This document shows, in pieces, positions 48,311-49,333 of a stretch of DNA of 49,333 nt. The notes under the pieces are model-generated. The model was given only the letters and a program-made list of their open reading frames with translations, searched no databases and was not told the DNA's origin. The number at the start of each line of letters is the position of its first letter. Positions within the stretch are counted from its first letter, which is position 1. The translations under genes were made by a program, and so were the position numbers. The stretch is from a virus: positions 1 to 49,333 of IMG/VR virus record IMGVR_UViG_3300046530_000200. One strand, written 5' to 3'.

Positions 48311-49015
48311 ATGGCTTCTCGACCTGTATTCATTCCGTCAATGGATGGTCCCTTGTTAGTAAAGACGCAACACATTGACTTTCAATGGTTTCCCGGAATG
48401 GCCGTTTCTCAAAAACAGAAGTCAGTCTCTTCGCTTCATTCAATGGCGATGCAAAAACTTAATATAGACAGCATACTTGAAGTTTCAAGCAAGTCCCAAG
48501 AAAGTCTTGGTGTAGAGTTGAGTGCCTTTAACTTGCTATTCACTACATTAAAACAAGCCAGAACACTTAGTGTTGAATGTGCATTCCAGGGCAGTAAAGT
48601 TTTCGAGAGTGGAGGGCCCTACCTAGACCTGTTTGAAAAGACATCTAAGGAAGCAAAAAGGGACGAGCGTCTAAAAAATTCCGGACGCATCACAGGCTTC
48701 CGGTTTTTCGGAACCCAATGGGAGACAGAACCCCGCACTGCATTTTATGACTGGCTATATTTAAACGCCCTTAATAAAAACCCGGAACTTGCAGATAGGC
48801 TATCTGATTACTCGGCATTTACTGATATCGAGTTCAATCCTGAAAAGTCAATAAACTGCCAAGCCTACTCTATTGCTCTGTTCGCCTCTCTAAAGAAAAG
48901 AAATCTTCTCAATGAAGCACTTTCTAGTAAGGAGAGTTTTCTATTTATAATGTCAAACTACAGCATTAGTAACGCGCACCGAGATGACGCCGTTAGAAAA
49001 GGTCTTGATTTTTAA
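48311..49015 (+). CDS. NADAR-type antitoxin partner of the DarT protein
   Basis: This 234-residue protein has LSVECAFQGSKVFESGGPYL followed by EKTSKEAKRDERLK, the NADAR pattern E-x-x-x-Q-x-x-K-F and x-A-K-R that binds ADP-ribose. NADAR proteins are known to remove ADP-ribose from guanosine in nucleic acid and are found beside DarT1-like toxins. AGGAAAAGG precedes the ATG, 14 bases after the toxin stop, so both are co-expressed. It lacks the macrodomain of DarG. The C-terminal part (WLYLNALNKNPELADRLSDY) is helical. A terminator follows at 49041. Confidence 0.78.
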   Translation: MASRPVFIPSMDGPLLVKTQHIDFQWFPGMAVSQKQKSVSSLHSMAMQKLNIDSILEVSSKSQESLGVELSAFNLLFTTLKQARTLSVECAFQGSKVFESGGPYLDLFEKTSKEAKRDERLKNSGRITGFRFFGTQWETEPRTAFYDWLYLNALNKNPELADRLSDYSAFTDIEFNPEKSINCQAYSIALFASLKKRNLLNEALSSKESFLFIMSNYSISNAHRDDAVRKGLDF

Positions 49016-49333
49016 TATTTCACGGTAATTAATAGCCAAAGTCCGCCATTTGGCGGGCTTTTAGCGCACATGAGTTCGACCAGGTCAGTGAAAGCTTTAC
49101 TGTTCGCCCATGTATGGCACAAAACGTGCCGCTGCCTGTACTCTTATCTATAGCCCCTTCGGCTCCGATTTAAGAGAAAAGGGGACAGAATTTTTTTGTA
49201 CGTGACAGCATGGGGAAATATATCTGTCCCGAATGGCACTTACTTAGCAGCTAACTGGCTGATGTGACTGCAAAAAAATGAAAAAAGGCTGGCCTTGGTC
49301 TACGGTGATAGTTGCGAACACACACCCACAGAG
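49016..49333. other. Terminator and gene-free end of the window
   Basis: A hairpin (CCGCCATTTGGCGG, 49045-49058) followed by GCTTTT ends the toxin-antitoxin operon. The rest shows Pseudomonas-type intergenic words such as AGGGGACAGAATTTTTTT near 49180 and no gene. Confidence 0.6.

Overview
The window is almost entirely a tailed-phage prophage (about 46.8 kb, roughly 377 to 47,146) integrated into the 5' end of a chromosomal dusA gene. The host is most likely a Pseudomonas of the P. fluorescens type. The clues are PrtN-type pyocin activators, the phage gene families, the GC-rich phage backbone with AT-rich cargo, and the typical Pseudomonas intergenic sequence. The body of dusA runs off the left edge on the minus strand. 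Its displaced original first 24 codons sit at 47,126-47,200, which fixes both ends of the element.

Left part (0.5-12.1 kb). A tyrosine recombinase is followed by AT-rich cargo: an endonuclease/exonuclease/phosphatase-fold protein and a partner with a histone-H1-like Lys/Ala/Pro tail. Next is a leftward early operon (6,236 to 3,591) of small phage proteins that includes two PrtN-like activators. It starts from a promoter covered by two operators. An S24-type self-cleaving repressor (8,155 to 7,427) faces a Cro-like gene across a second operator group with the same half-sites, ATCAAC and GTTGAT. The circuit therefore looks like a fusion of lambda-style operator control with pyocin-style PrtN activation. 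A CII-like regulator, a DksA/TraR zinc finger, a VapE-type primase/helicase and a repeat-rich presumed replication origin follow.

Late part (13.0-34.6 kb, all plus strand): holin, a probable cos region, lambda-like packaging and head genes (Nu1-like, GpA, gpW, portal, ClpP-type protease, decoration protein, major capsid), then P2-like contractile tail genes (V, W, J, I, fibre, fibre chaperone, sheath, tube, E and E', tape measure, U, X, D), then lysis genes (GH19 endolysin, Rz, nested Rz1). The virion is predicted to be a myovirus with a lambda-type head. Late blocks are separated by short intrinsic terminators, each followed closely by a ribosome binding site.

Right cargo (34.6-47.1 kb), AT-rich and on both strands: a membrane protein, a Dam-type adenine methylase, an SRAP/YedK-type abasic-site protein, a CxxC protein, a GmrSD-like DUF262/HNH protein, a possible PD-(D/E)XK nuclease, a 159-bp MITE-like element, an unrecognised two-gene operon (41.0-43.4 kb), and two HEPN-motif proteins lying between diverged direct repeats that each carry a paralogous 71-residue gene. 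This looks like a defence and moron island.

Beyond the right attachment site (47.7-49.0 kb) is a DarT-type ADP-ribosyltransferase with a NADAR-type partner. I saw no tRNA, rRNA or CRISPR array.
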